Counted from the first letter of the stretch, positions 17,494-25,064 are shown. The stretch: DNA of 64,000 nt from Veillonella rodentium (GCF_900187285.1 NZ_LT906470.1:355501-419500); one strand, 5' to 3'. Made by a program: numbers and translations. The notes: a model not told the origin generated them from the sequence alone.

Positions 17494-17797
17494 GTTTGTT
17501 GAATATCTCAGTGCCCGTCAGAATGAAACATTAGCGGTGGCTACGATCCTGTTTACTCGCGGTTCTACGCCACGTAAAGCGGGAACGTCGATGGTGGTAT
17601 TCCCTGACGGATCCATCTTCGGTACGATCGGCGGCGGTCGTGCGGAGAATGAAATTCGGCTTAGTGCCGTCGATTCCCTGAAGAAAAAGGAAGCTCATCG
17701 TCGCATCGAAGTTCGACTTGACGATGATGCGGCCGTTAAGGAAGGCATGGTCTGCGGCGGCGAGATGGATGTATGGATTGAAACTCAGAATATTTAA
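17483..17797 (+). CDS. Stand-alone XdhC/CoxI N-terminal domain protein
   Basis: Short protein (104 residues) equal to the N-terminal XdhC_CoxI domain alone: VATILFTRGSTPRKAGTSMVVFPDG, then FGTIGGGRAENE and the Cys motif VCGGEMDVWIE near the end. In typical XdhC this domain precedes the Rossmann domain in one chain; here it is a separate gene placed after the Rossmann protein, and overlaps it by 11 nt. The two products probably act together in cofactor loading. It is the last gene of the operon, followed by a terminator. Confidence 0.83.
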   Translation: MNREFVEYLSARQNETLAVATILFTRGSTPRKAGTSMVVFPDGSIFGTIGGGRAENEIRLSAVDSLKKKEAHRRIEVRLDDDAAVKEGMVCGGEMDVWIETQNI

Positions 17798-17843
17798 ATT
17801 TGAACGTTTCTAAATTTACAGTGCTTTCAAAATACGATAAAAT

Positions 17844-17885
17844 ATAAGGTACAGTCATATGATAAGGCTGTACCTTATTATTTTG
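17844..17885 (+). terminator. Rho-independent terminator of the molybdenum hydroxylase operon
   Basis: ATAAGGTACAG pairs perfectly with CTGTACCTTAT (11 bp, 13-nt loop), then TATTATTTTG. It lies between the XdhC-domain gene and cdaA. Confidence 0.8.
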
Positions 17886-17902
17886 TATAAGGAGTTATGA
17901 AT

Positions 17903-18715
17903 ATGCATTTTGACGCACTTATACATACCTTTAGGTTCCTTGATATCGTTGATATTTTAACGGTTGCTATCGGTATTTACTATATGTATAAACTGCTTAA
18001 AGATACACGGGCCGTATCTCTCTTGAAGGGCCTTGTCATCTTGGCGGTATTGAATTTATTGAGTCATCTGTTAAATCTGTATGTAATTAACTGGATTTTA
18101 CAACAAGGGATGACGGTACTTCTCTTCGCGTTGCCTGTCGTATTCCAGCCGGAATTGCGTCGTGCCCTTGAACAGTTGGGGCGGGGGCGAATTTTCAGTA
18201 AGGCTCAAAACGTGAACGAAGAGGAAATGGATATGGCCATCAATGAAGTGATGGCGGCGGCTCGCGTCATGTCCCGTGAACATACGGGGGCGCTCATCGT
18301 ATTTGAACGCGAGGTGGGTTTGAACGATTTTGTCGATACGGGGATTCTCATAGACGCCGTATTGAGTCGTGAGCTCATAAAAAATATATTCGTTCCCAGT
18401 ACACCGCTTCATGATGGCGCCTTGATCATTCGGGACGGGCGTATCCGTGCGGCCGGATGTCTGTTGCCGTTAACTGAGGATCGCACATTGAGTACGGAAC
18501 TGGGTACTCGTCACCGTGCTGCAATCGGCTTATCCGAACAGACCGATGCGGTCGTTGTCGTCGTCAGTGAGGAAACGGGGACCATTTCGTACACATATGG
18601 CGGACGTATTTATCGTCATTTACCGGAAGACCAGATTAAAGAGGCTTTGCGTACCTTTATGGAACGCCCTCGTCAAACCATTACAAGCATGTGGAAATGG
18701 AGGGCGAAAAAATGA
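17903..18715 (+). CDS. cdaA: Diadenylate cyclase CdaA
   Basis: Membrane-bound enzyme that makes c-di-AMP from two ATP, controlling potassium and osmolyte balance and wall metabolism. Hydrophobic segments at about 14-30, 40-62 and 67-83 anchor it in the inner membrane, followed by the DAC domain with catalytic DGA at 171-173 and RHR at 203-205 (GTRHRAAIG). Length (270) is canonical. An ATG at 17897 is also in frame, but AAGGAG lies only 2 nt from it and 8 nt from the ATG at 17903, which is preferred. cdaR overlaps its stop codon, the standard cdaA-cdaR arrangement. Confidence 0.94.
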   Translation: MHFDALIHTFRFLDIVDILTVAIGIYYMYKLLKDTRAVSLLKGLVILAVLNLLSHLLNLYVINWILQQGMTVLLFALPVVFQPELRRALEQLGRGRIFSKAQNVNEEEMDMAINEVMAAARVMSREHTGALIVFEREVGLNDFVDTGILIDAVLSRELIKNIFVPSTPLHDGALIIRDGRIRAAGCLLPLTEDRTLSTELGTRHRAAIGLSEQTDAVVVVVSEETGTISYTYGGRIYRHLPEDQIKEALRTFMERPRQTITSMWKWRAKK

Positions 18716-19635
18716 TGATTCATTTGAAACGCAACTGGGTTGCGAAATTACTGTCCATTTTGGCTGCAATCGTCATGTGGTTCTTCATCATGAGGGATCA
18801 AAACCCTGTGATGGAGGTTACCTATAATGTGCCGATTCAAGTTCAAAATTTAGAATCAAATTATATTATCGAGGATGCACCGGCATCGGCTCGTGTGGTC
18901 TTGAGCGGACCTCGAGATACGATTATTACGATGAAAGCCGATGTTCTCAAGGCTTATATCGACGCCTCCGGAGTAAAGCCGGGTCAGAATAATGTGACTA
19001 TAACTTTCACCCCGCCGGCGGGTATGACGCTTGTGGAGGTTAAACCGGATAATATCACTATCAATGTTGATGAATATGCGGAACGAAAATTACCTGTTGA
19101 AATCGTGCCGCTAGGTAAATTCTCCGATGATGTGGCGTTGAAGTCCGTCACGATTGTTCCGAAAGAGGTGACCGTATCGGGCCGCAAACAGCAGGTCAAT
19201 GCGGCTGCAAAGGTTGTCATGAAGGTAAACCTTACGGGACAGACTAAAAACTTCAGCAGCGTAGGCGCTCTTGAAGCATGGGATAACAGCGGTAATGTAT
19301 TGGATGTGCATGTCAATCCGGCACAGGGGCAGGCACAATATGAATTGAATTTATTGCGCAAGGATAAGGCTGTACCGATAAACGTACCGACCACGGGAAC
19401 CGTAGCTGATGGCTATGAGGTCAAATCTATTACACAATCTCCGTCTCAGCTGACGATTACGGGACGTGAGGAAATTGTGGACAGCGTGAATGAAATTCAA
19501 ACGGAGCCGATTGATATATCCAGTGTGAATACACCGATACAGGGCACATATAATCTAGTATTGCCGAACGGTATTAGCAGTAATGTCTCGACGGTGCGTA
19601 TTAAAATAGATGTTCAGAAGAAAGAAAATACGTAA
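18712..19635 (+). CDS. cdaR: CdaR, YbbR-domain regulator of CdaA
   Basis: Membrane-anchored extracytoplasmic protein that interacts with CdaA and modulates c-di-AMP synthesis. An N-terminal membrane helix (about residues 10-27, KLLSILAAIVMWFFIM) is followed by repeated YbbR beta domains: VMEVTYNVPIQVQNL, RKLPVEIVPLG, KDKAVPINVPTTG and further repeats ending in an RIKIDVQKK strand, about three units in 307 residues. The ATG at 18712 follows GGAGGGC and overlaps the cdaA stop (ATGATGA). Next to glmM, as in many Firmicutes, although an extra FAD dehydrogenase gene intervenes. Confidence 0.92.
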   Translation: MMIHLKRNWVAKLLSILAAIVMWFFIMRDQNPVMEVTYNVPIQVQNLESNYIIEDAPASARVVLSGPRDTIITMKADVLKAYIDASGVKPGQNNVTITFTPPAGMTLVEVKPDNITINVDEYAERKLPVEIVPLGKFSDDVALKSVTIVPKEVTVSGRKQQVNAAAKVVMKVNLTGQTKNFSSVGALEAWDNSGNVLDVHVNPAQGQAQYELNLLRKDKAVPINVPTTGTVADGYEVKSITQSPSQLTITGREEIVDSVNEIQTEPIDISSVNTPIQGTYNLVLPNGISSNVSTVRIKIDVQKKENT

Positions 19636-19646
19636 TGTAGGGACTT

Positions 19647-19690
19647 AAAAATAATCCATGAGGACCGTTGTTCTCATGGATTATTTACGA
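19647..19690 (+). terminator. Hairpin after cdaR, probable terminator
   Basis: AAATAATCCATGAG pairs with CTCATGGATTATTT (14 bp, perfect). The 3' arm is itself T-rich but no long T run follows, so it may be a weak terminator or an mRNA 3'-end stabiliser between cdaR and the FAD dehydrogenase gene. Confidence 0.55.
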
Positions 19691-19701
19691 TAGGTACATA
19701 A

Positions 19702-21309
19702 ATGATCAGAATAATAAATCTCCGCGTGGCCGTTACGGTCAAGTCGGATATTAAAGATATTGTAGAAAAGAAATATCCAGCGCTACGCGGTACGATTCAA
19801 ACAATTCATGTCGTACGCCGTGCCGTTGATGCTCGTAAGAAACCGAATATCGTATTTGTGTACACTTTGTTTATAGAGGTGAAGCACGAGGCGCAGGTTA
19901 TGAAAAGATTGGGGAAACAGAAGGATGTATCCCTGTTTCATGCGGAAGAACCGGAACCGATTGTGATCGGTTCCGTGCCTCTGGCTCATCGTCCCGTTGT
20001 TATGGGCTTCGGGCCCGCAGGAATGCTGGCCGCTTTTTATCTTGCCCGTGAAGGGTATCGGCCCATCGTTTTTGAACGGGGGCAGGATGTGGATACGCGC
20101 AGTATGGACGTGGAAACATTTTGGAAACAGGGGCTGTTCAAACCGGAATCCAATGTGCAATTCGGTGAAGGCGGTGCCGGTACATTCTCGGATGGCAAGT
20201 TGACGACGCGCATCACTCACCCTAGGCTCCATGAAATTTCCAAATATTTCGTTGAATTCGGGGCTCCTGAGGAAATCCTGTACAAGCATAAACCTCACGT
20301 AGGGACTGATAAATTACGGACCATGGTGAAAGCCATGCGCGAACGCATCATTGAATGGGGCGGTGAGGTGCGTTTCGGGGCGAAGATAACGGATTTATTT
20401 ATTGAAAATAATTGTATTGTAGGCGTTGAAGTCAATCACAATGAACGCATCGATACGACTGTTGTTCTGTCCGGCGTCGGACATAGTGCCCGCGATACCT
20501 ATGAAATGCTTCATAAACGTCATGTTGAAATGACTGCAAAGCCTTTTGCTATCGGTGTTCGTATCGAGCATGATCAGTCGATTATCGATCAGTCGCAATA
20601 CGGTGTGGAGCCGGCCAGCTTGGGCCTTGGTGCAGCGGAATATTCCCTGGTGTATCACGATAAGGAATCAGGCCGCACCGCATACAGCTTCTGTATGTGT
20701 CCCGGCGGTCAGGTGGTGGCCTCCGCATCCGAAGAGGGCGGCGTCGTAACGAATGGCATGAGCTTATACGCCCGCGACAGCGGTGTAGCGAACAGCGCCA
20801 TCGTCGTGAATGTGGGACCAGACGATTTCGGAACACATCCCCTTGACGGTGTTGCCTTTCAGCGCGAATGGGAGCGAAAAGCGTTTAACTTGGGCGGGTC
20901 CAATTTTCATGCACCGGCTCAGACGGTGGGGCAATTCTTAGGGCTTTCACAGGCTCCGACCGTAGCGGACAGCGTATACAGTTATGAACCAGGTGTAGTG
21001 AACTGCGACTTGCACGAGTGCCTGCCGGACTATGTGACGTCCGTTCTTGAGAGGGCTTTGCCGTATTGGGGGCGCCGTATTTATGGCTTTGACGATCCGA
21101 AGGTGTGCATGACGGGGGTGGAAACTCGCACGTCCGCACCGCTTCGCATAGGGCGCAATGAGGAGCGTGTATCGCCTACGGTGGGAGGCTTCTACCCTAT
21201 GGGGGAAGGTGCCGGTTATGCAGGCGGTATCATGAGCGCCGCCCTCGACGGCGCCGAAACGGCAATTCTCTGTATGGCTAAATATGCCAGACCGTCAATT
21301 GACAATTAG
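19702..21309 (+). CDS. Uncharacterised FAD-dependent dehydrogenase (COG2509-like)
   Basis: 535-residue flavoprotein of unknown substrate. An N-terminal domain of about 85 residues (RVAVTVKSDIKDIVEKK) precedes the FAD Rossmann motif VVMGFGPAGMLAAFYLAREG at 99-118 with the acidic end FERG. The rest shows FGEGGAGTFSDGKLTTR, IGVRIEHDQS, YSFCMCPGGQVVASASEEGG and the C-terminal FYPMGEGAGYAGGIMSAALDG FAD-contact motif. Such proteins are widespread in Firmicutes beside glmM or wall genes, but no reaction is established. It sits between the cdaAR pair and glmM and is set off by a hairpin before it and a separate promoter for glmM after it. Confidence 0.85.
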   Translation: MIRIINLRVAVTVKSDIKDIVEKKYPALRGTIQTIHVVRRAVDARKKPNIVFVYTLFIEVKHEAQVMKRLGKQKDVSLFHAEEPEPIVIGSVPLAHRPVVMGFGPAGMLAAFYLAREGYRPIVFERGQDVDTRSMDVETFWKQGLFKPESNVQFGEGGAGTFSDGKLTTRITHPRLHEISKYFVEFGAPEEILYKHKPHVGTDKLRTMVKAMRERIIEWGGEVRFGAKITDLFIENNCIVGVEVNHNERIDTTVVLSGVGHSARDTYEMLHKRHVEMTAKPFAIGVRIEHDQSIIDQSQYGVEPASLGLGAAEYSLVYHDKESGRTAYSFCMCPGGQVVASASEEGGVVTNGMSLYARDSGVANSAIVVNVGPDDFGTHPLDGVAFQREWERKAFNLGGSNFHAPAQTVGQFLGLSQAPTVADSVYSYEPGVVNCDLHECLPDYVTSVLERALPYWGRRIYGFDDPKVCMTGVETRTSAPLRIGRNEERVSPTVGGFYPMGEGAGYAGGIMSAALDGAETAILCMAKYARPSIDN

Positions 21310-21396
21310 GATGGCAGGTAAATTATTAACCTGGCTTGATGAATGTGCATTCATAGGAAAACAATGATTTAGAGTTATTCTATATGTGATATATTG

Positions 21397-21405
21397 TGAT
21401 ATAAT
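21397..21405 (+). promoter_or_regulatory. Extended -10 promoter of glmM
   Basis: TGATATAAT (TGn-TATAAT, hexamer 21400-21405) lies 63 nt before the glmM start. No clear -35; TTATTC at 21375-21380 is poorly spaced. Transcription would begin near 21412, just before the palindrome at 21428-21449. Confidence 0.5.
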
Positions 21406-21427
21406 ACACAACAGCAATTATAGGTGG

Positions 21428-21449
21428 TTTTGTGAAAGCTTTCACAAAA
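21428..21449. promoter_or_regulatory. Perfect 22-bp palindrome upstream of glmM, putative operator
   Basis: TTTTGTGAAAG followed directly by its reverse complement CTTTCACAAAA. It lies between the predicted transcription start and the GGAGGAGG ribosome site of glmM. It resembles a catabolite-response or other dimeric repressor site, but has two fewer central bases than the usual 14-bp cre core. As RNA it would form an 11-bp stem with almost no loop, so a DNA operator is the better reading. Confidence 0.5.
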
Positions 21450-21467
21450 TCTTGGAGGAGGAAAATT

Positions 21468-22817
21468 ATGGCTCGATTATTTGGTACAGACGGTGTGCGC
21501 GGAGTGGTCAACGAGTTTTTGACACCTGAGTTGGCATATCATTTGGGACGTGCAGCGGGCACTTATTTCAGTAAAAAAAAGGCGCATCCTACATTTTTGA
21601 TCGGTCGCGATACGCGTATTTCCGGCTCTATGCTGGAAAGTTCGTTGGCTGCAGGAATTTGTTCCGTCGGCGGCAATGTGGTTATCGCCGGTGTTATACC
21701 GACTCCTGCCGTGGCGTACCTCGTGCAACAACAAGGTTTTGACGCCGGAGCTGTTATTTCCGCATCTCACAATCCGTATCCGGATAGCGGTATCAAATTC
21801 TTTGACGGCAGCGGGTTTAAATTACCTGATGAAGTGGAAGATCAATTAGAAACCTATGTATACCAAAGTGCGAACAATGAATTGCCCCGTCCGACCGGTG
21901 ATGGCATAGGCCGCATTGAACATAACAGCAATTTGGCGCATTTTTATGCTCATTTTGTACGTCATACCATCAATACGTCCTTAGATGGTATGACCATCGT
22001 GTATGACGGTGCGAACGGTGCCGCATCCAGCGTGGGGCCTGAAATTTTAGCGGGCCTCGGTGCAAAGGTTATCAATATCAATGTCAATCCGGACGGACTT
22101 AATATCAACCATCACTGCGGATCCACTCATATCGAGGGTTTGCAGGTGGCGGTACAGCAACATCACGCCGATTTAGGCATCGCTAATGACGGTGATGCGG
22201 ACCGTTGCCTTTTGGTGGATGAAAAGGGCCAAGTGCTGGACGGTGACCAGATCATGCTGTTATGCGCCCTTAAACTGAAGGAAGAGGGAAAACTCAAAGA
22301 TGATACCATTGTAGGTACGGTAATGAGTAATATCGGCTTTCATAAAGCGGCGGAGGAATTGGGTATGAAAACCGTATCCACCGCTGTCGGTGACCGCTAT
22401 GTGCTTGAATATATGCGCGAACATGATTTATCTATTGGCGGTGAACAGTCGGGTCATGTTATCTTCCTAGACCATAATACGACCGGTGACGGCATGTTGA
22501 CGGCGGTACAGGTGGCGGCCCTTGTGAAAGAAAAGGGAAAACCGCTTTCCGAATTGGCGGGGATCATGACGAAATATCCTCAGGTACTTGTGAACGTACG
22601 GGTTGCCACAAAGACCGGCTGGGAAGATAATGATCTCATCAAAGCCGCTATCGTAACAGCTGAGGGTGAACTCGGCGACGAAGGCCGCGTGCTTGTACGC
22701 GCATCCGGCACGGAACCGTTGATTCGCGTCATGGCGGAAGGCCCCAATCAGGAAGCATTACAGTCCCTATGTCAGGAAATTGCCGATATCATCGGTAGAG
22801 AACAGGGGTTAGCATAA
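21468..22817 (+). CDS. glmM: Phosphoglucosamine mutase
   Basis: Interconverts glucosamine-6-phosphate and glucosamine-1-phosphate on the way to UDP-GlcNAc for peptidoglycan and lipopolysaccharide. 449 residues, full length. The phosphoserine loop SASHNP has catalytic Ser100; the metal-binding loop GDADR occurs near residues 241-245 and the sugar-binding GGEQSGH near 325-331; the phosphate-binding RASGTEPLIRVMAEG is at the C-terminus. Start ATG at 21468 after GGAGGAGG; an earlier ATG-like start at 21432 falls inside the palindrome. Together with glmS at 25.1 kb it forms the hexosamine route in this neighbourhood. Confidence 0.95.
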   Translation: MARLFGTDGVRGVVNEFLTPELAYHLGRAAGTYFSKKKAHPTFLIGRDTRISGSMLESSLAAGICSVGGNVVIAGVIPTPAVAYLVQQQGFDAGAVISASHNPYPDSGIKFFDGSGFKLPDEVEDQLETYVYQSANNELPRPTGDGIGRIEHNSNLAHFYAHFVRHTINTSLDGMTIVYDGANGAASSVGPEILAGLGAKVININVNPDGLNINHHCGSTHIEGLQVAVQQHHADLGIANDGDADRCLLVDEKGQVLDGDQIMLLCALKLKEEGKLKDDTIVGTVMSNIGFHKAAEELGMKTVSTAVGDRYVLEYMREHDLSIGGEQSGHVIFLDHNTTGDGMLTAVQVAALVKEKGKPLSELAGIMTKYPQVLVNVRVATKTGWEDNDLIKAAIVTAEGELGDEGRVLVRASGTEPLIRVMAEGPNQEALQSLCQEIADIIGREQGLA

Positions 22818-22837
22818 ACTTCATATAAAACTAGTAT

Positions 22838-22906
22838 GCCCCCTATATATGTACCTTTGCTCCGTCCTGCGTAAAGTAAGTCGCTGCAGCTACATATATA
22901 GGGGGC
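22838..22906. repeat. Long-stem hairpin element (16-bp perfect arms)
   Basis: GCCCCCTATATATGTA at 22838-22853 pairs exactly with TACATATATAGGGGGC at 22891-22906 around a 37-nt spacer. It lies after glmM but lacks a T run, so it is not a typical terminator. It could be a small mobile repeat, a structured RNA or a transcription end signal. Confidence 0.6.
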
Positions 22907-22974
22907 TTAGAGATGAGCGAGATTTAAATTTGAATCATCATAATGAATACAATAATCTTAAATATTATTGGTGA

Positions 22975-23121
22975 TTTAGTGAAATCTGTGTGCAAGGTGT
23001 TATTTTAGGCTGTACTGAAATTGGACTGCTTGTTAAACAGGATGATACGGATATACCGTTATTTGATACTACATTGATACATGCACAAAATGCGGCGTTG
23101 ATTTCTATTGACAAGGCATAA
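22975..23121 (+). pseudogene. Remnant of an aspartate/glutamate racemase gene (C-terminal fragment)
   Basis: The frame ending in TAA at 23119-23121 encodes about 48 residues, including GVILGCTEIGLLV and PLFDTTLIHAQNAAL. These are the C-terminal active-site motif (GCTE with catalytic Cys) and the final helix region of bacterial aspartate racemases. An in-frame stop (TGA at 22972) lies immediately upstream and no start or N-terminal two thirds is found in the preceding bases, so this is a decayed gene. Conservation of the remaining motif suggests a fairly recent loss. Confidence 0.7.
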
Positions 23122-23125
23122 ATAT

Positions 23126-23208
23126 AAAAAGCAACGTACTAAATGAACTGTACCTCCAAAGATTATGATCAATTTTGGAGGTGCAATTTATAAATGACGT
23201 TGCTTTTT
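23126..23208. terminator. Nested double-hairpin, probable bidirectional terminator
   Basis: Outer arms AAAAAGCAACGT (23126-23137) and ACGTTGCTTTTT (23197-23208) enclose an inner pair ACCTCCAAA (23152-23160) / TTTGGAGGT (23174-23182). It ends the racemase remnant on the plus strand and the convergent secreted-protein gene on the minus strand. The inner arms look like facing ends of an insertion sequence. Confidence 0.65.
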
Positions 23209-23217
23209 GTTTTTATA

Positions 23218-24672
23218 CTATTGTTTATTATCCGTTACAACTAGTTTATATCCGTTAAGGCTTATATTCGCCCCTGTGGTATCTTCGTTTTCAATGGATG
23301 TTACGTAGCTGTCGCCCGTGAGTACCCAACTGGAATCTTTGCTGAGTTTTACGGTTATGTTTTTAGATGTATTGTCGGGATTAATCGCGCCGACGAGGCT
23401 TGATCCGTTTGTCATGTCCAATGCGACGGAACTGATGGAATCCGCTAAGATATTACCGTTTAAAGCCTGGTTGCTTGTTCGGAGTTTGAGATGTCCGCCG
23501 TTTTCTCCCGCCTTACCCCAGCGAGTGTCGGCTGCGGCTTTCACCAAGGTCGTCGTATTCGGCATGGAGATCGCATTATTTGCCAAGTCCGCTTCGGCGG
23601 TGGTGTTGTTTACATAAAGAAATGCGCCGGTGGACAGGGTGGTAAGGGTATTGTTTTCCGCCTTGAGTCGGGCAATGCCGCTTTCAGCATCACCGGAGAA
23701 ACTTTGGTAAAGCATAAAGCCGTTATCCTTGTAGCCTGTTACCGTTGAGTTTGTGAGGGTAATGGAATTTTTCCCTTCCACGACACCGATTTCACTATTT
23801 CTCGCTTCACCGTTTATATTGTTCGCCGTAATATTGCCGGTTGAGTAGATTACAGGACTGCCTGAGCCTGATGTGGTGAGTTTCGCCGAATCCGCATTGA
23901 TAGTGCCTTCGCCGCGATCTGTGGCCAGCGTTGCGGAATGATCTCCTTCGGTGGTGATGGTAAGGTCTTTGCCGTTTACGGTTCCTTTATAGGTTGCATC
24001 AAGGCCGCGTGACGAATTGCCTTTTGTGTGGATATTTGCATTTTCCACGTTGATAATGGAGCCTTCGCCGGTTGCGAAGAGGGCGTTGGAGCCGTTTGCA
24101 TCGGATGTAATATTGCTGTCCTTAATGTTGATTTGACTGCCCTCTATGCCTAGGACAATCGCATTTTGACCGCGGAAATTACTGTTGTCATCGCTCGTCG
24201 TGTTGCCGGTTTTGTCCAATTCGCTACCTATAACATTGATGGTCGCACCGTTTTTACCGATGAGGGCATTCTGATCCGCTGTCGTGCTTGTTACGAATTC
24301 GTGGGACACGGTCTGATTTTCCGTGATTACGGATGTACCTGTGAAAGTACTCGGATTCGCTTCGGCTTGAGGTGTATTCGGCATACCTTCCGGTGGATTT
24401 CCCGGAGGCGGATTGCTGTTTGGAGGTGTATTTGCCGGCATGGATTCTGCATTGGATTGAGTCGTTGGCATCTGCTGTTGTTGTGTGACCATGTTGGAAA
24501 CGGTTGGACTCTGTTCAACTGTTTCCGCAAAGGTCGGCGCAAAGGCCAAGGCGGATAATGCCGCACCGAATACGGCGGGAATCACCCAGCGACGCAGTTT
24601 GGCATAACTGCGCTTGTTTTTATAGGATACTTTATTCTTTTTTGTTGTATTTTTTTGTGCATTCTTAACCAT
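23218..24672 (-). CDS. Secreted repetitive protein, probable beta-helix
   Basis: 484 residues, no family confidently recognised. A long basic N-terminus (KKNKVSYKNKRSYAKLRRW) and hydrophobic stretch at about 30-47 ending AFAPTFAE form an extended signal peptide. Next comes a low-complexity linker rich in Pro, Asn, Gln and Met (about 55-105). The remainder is Thr, Asn, Ser and Gly-rich with short strand-turn repeats such as GEGSIINVENANIHTKGNSSRGLDA, typical of right-handed parallel beta-helices in surface or carbohydrate-binding proteins. There is no C-terminal barrel, LPxTG or other anchor. RBS AAGGAG before the ATG. Isolated gene, convergent with the racemase remnant. Confidence 0.7.
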   Translation of the reverse strand: MVKNAQKNTTKKNKVSYKNKRSYAKLRRWVIPAVFGAALSALAFAPTFAETVEQSPTVSNMVTQQQQMPTTQSNAESMPANTPPNSNPPPGNPPEGMPNTPQAEANPSTFTGTSVITENQTVSHEFVTSTTADQNALIGKNGATINVIGSELDKTGNTTSDDNSNFRGQNAIVLGIEGSQINIKDSNITSDANGSNALFATGEGSIINVENANIHTKGNSSRGLDATYKGTVNGKDLTITTEGDHSATLATDRGEGTINADSAKLTTSGSGSPVIYSTGNITANNINGEARNSEIGVVEGKNSITLTNSTVTGYKDNGFMLYQSFSGDAESGIARLKAENNTLTTLSTGAFLYVNNTTAEADLANNAISMPNTTTLVKAAADTRWGKAGENGGHLKLRTSNQALNGNILADSISSVALDMTNGSSLVGAINPDNTSKNITVKLSKDSSWVLTGDSYVTSIENEDTTGANISLNGYKLVVTDNKQ

Positions 24673-24909
24673 AATAGACTCCTTTATATGACCACTTACA
24701 TAAATTAGTAGTCACCAAACTTCAATCAAGGAAATGCAATAAAATATAATTGCATAAAATTAAGAATGATAGGAGTATATTAGAGAAGGATGAAAGGGCG
24801 ATGAAATGATACCGATGCTTGAACTTCATCCCTACTTTCACGTATAATATAATTTGGTATGTATTCATACCGATAGGTCTGCCGTATCCTAAAGAAAGGA
24901 GTCCCGTAA
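24673..24909. other. Spacer with divergent promoters for the secreted protein gene and glmS
   Basis: No gene seen. It is AT-rich near the minus-strand start. The plus-strand segment CACGTATAATATAATTTGG at about 24839-24857 contains overlapping TATAAT boxes (TATAAT from 24843) that could serve as the -10 of the glmS leader transcript. No clear -35. Confidence 0.35.
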
Positions 24910-25064
24910 TTCGTAAAGGCGAATAGCGCAGGTACCCGACGAAGGCAGTCGTCCGGGTCGACGAGGTGAAGGGTTATCGAATCATCAGCGGATGCTCTTC
25001 CGGCCTCTCAGGTCGTAACAAGTAAAGCAAAGCCAATCGGTGACGATTGAACAAAGGTTACTTG
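24910..25064 (+). ncRNA. glmS ribozyme: glmS ribozyme (glucosamine-6-phosphate-activated self-cleaving riboswitch)
   Basis: The leader upstream of glmS carries the ribozyme core in the right order: AGCGC (expected cleavage between A24925 and G24926), a P1-type stem ACCCGACGA / TCGTCCGGGT, GACGAGG, GGGTTATCGAATCATCAGCGGATGCTCTTCCGGC split over the P2.1/P2.2 pseudoknot region, then a P3 stem CAAGTAA (25019-25025) / TTACTTG (25058-25064) enclosing P4 (CCAATCGGTGACGATTG). Glucosamine-6-phosphate acts as coenzyme for cleavage, and the cut mRNA is degraded, giving feedback on GlmS. Two core bases differ from the sequence I recall for B. subtilis (GCGCA and AGCGG here). Confidence 0.9.

Noticed and set aside
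21428-21449. Calling the glmM palindrome a CcpA cre site.
   Set aside because: The cre core needs a 14-bp TGNNANCGNTNNCA with central CG; here the symmetric core is two bases shorter and has GC at the centre.
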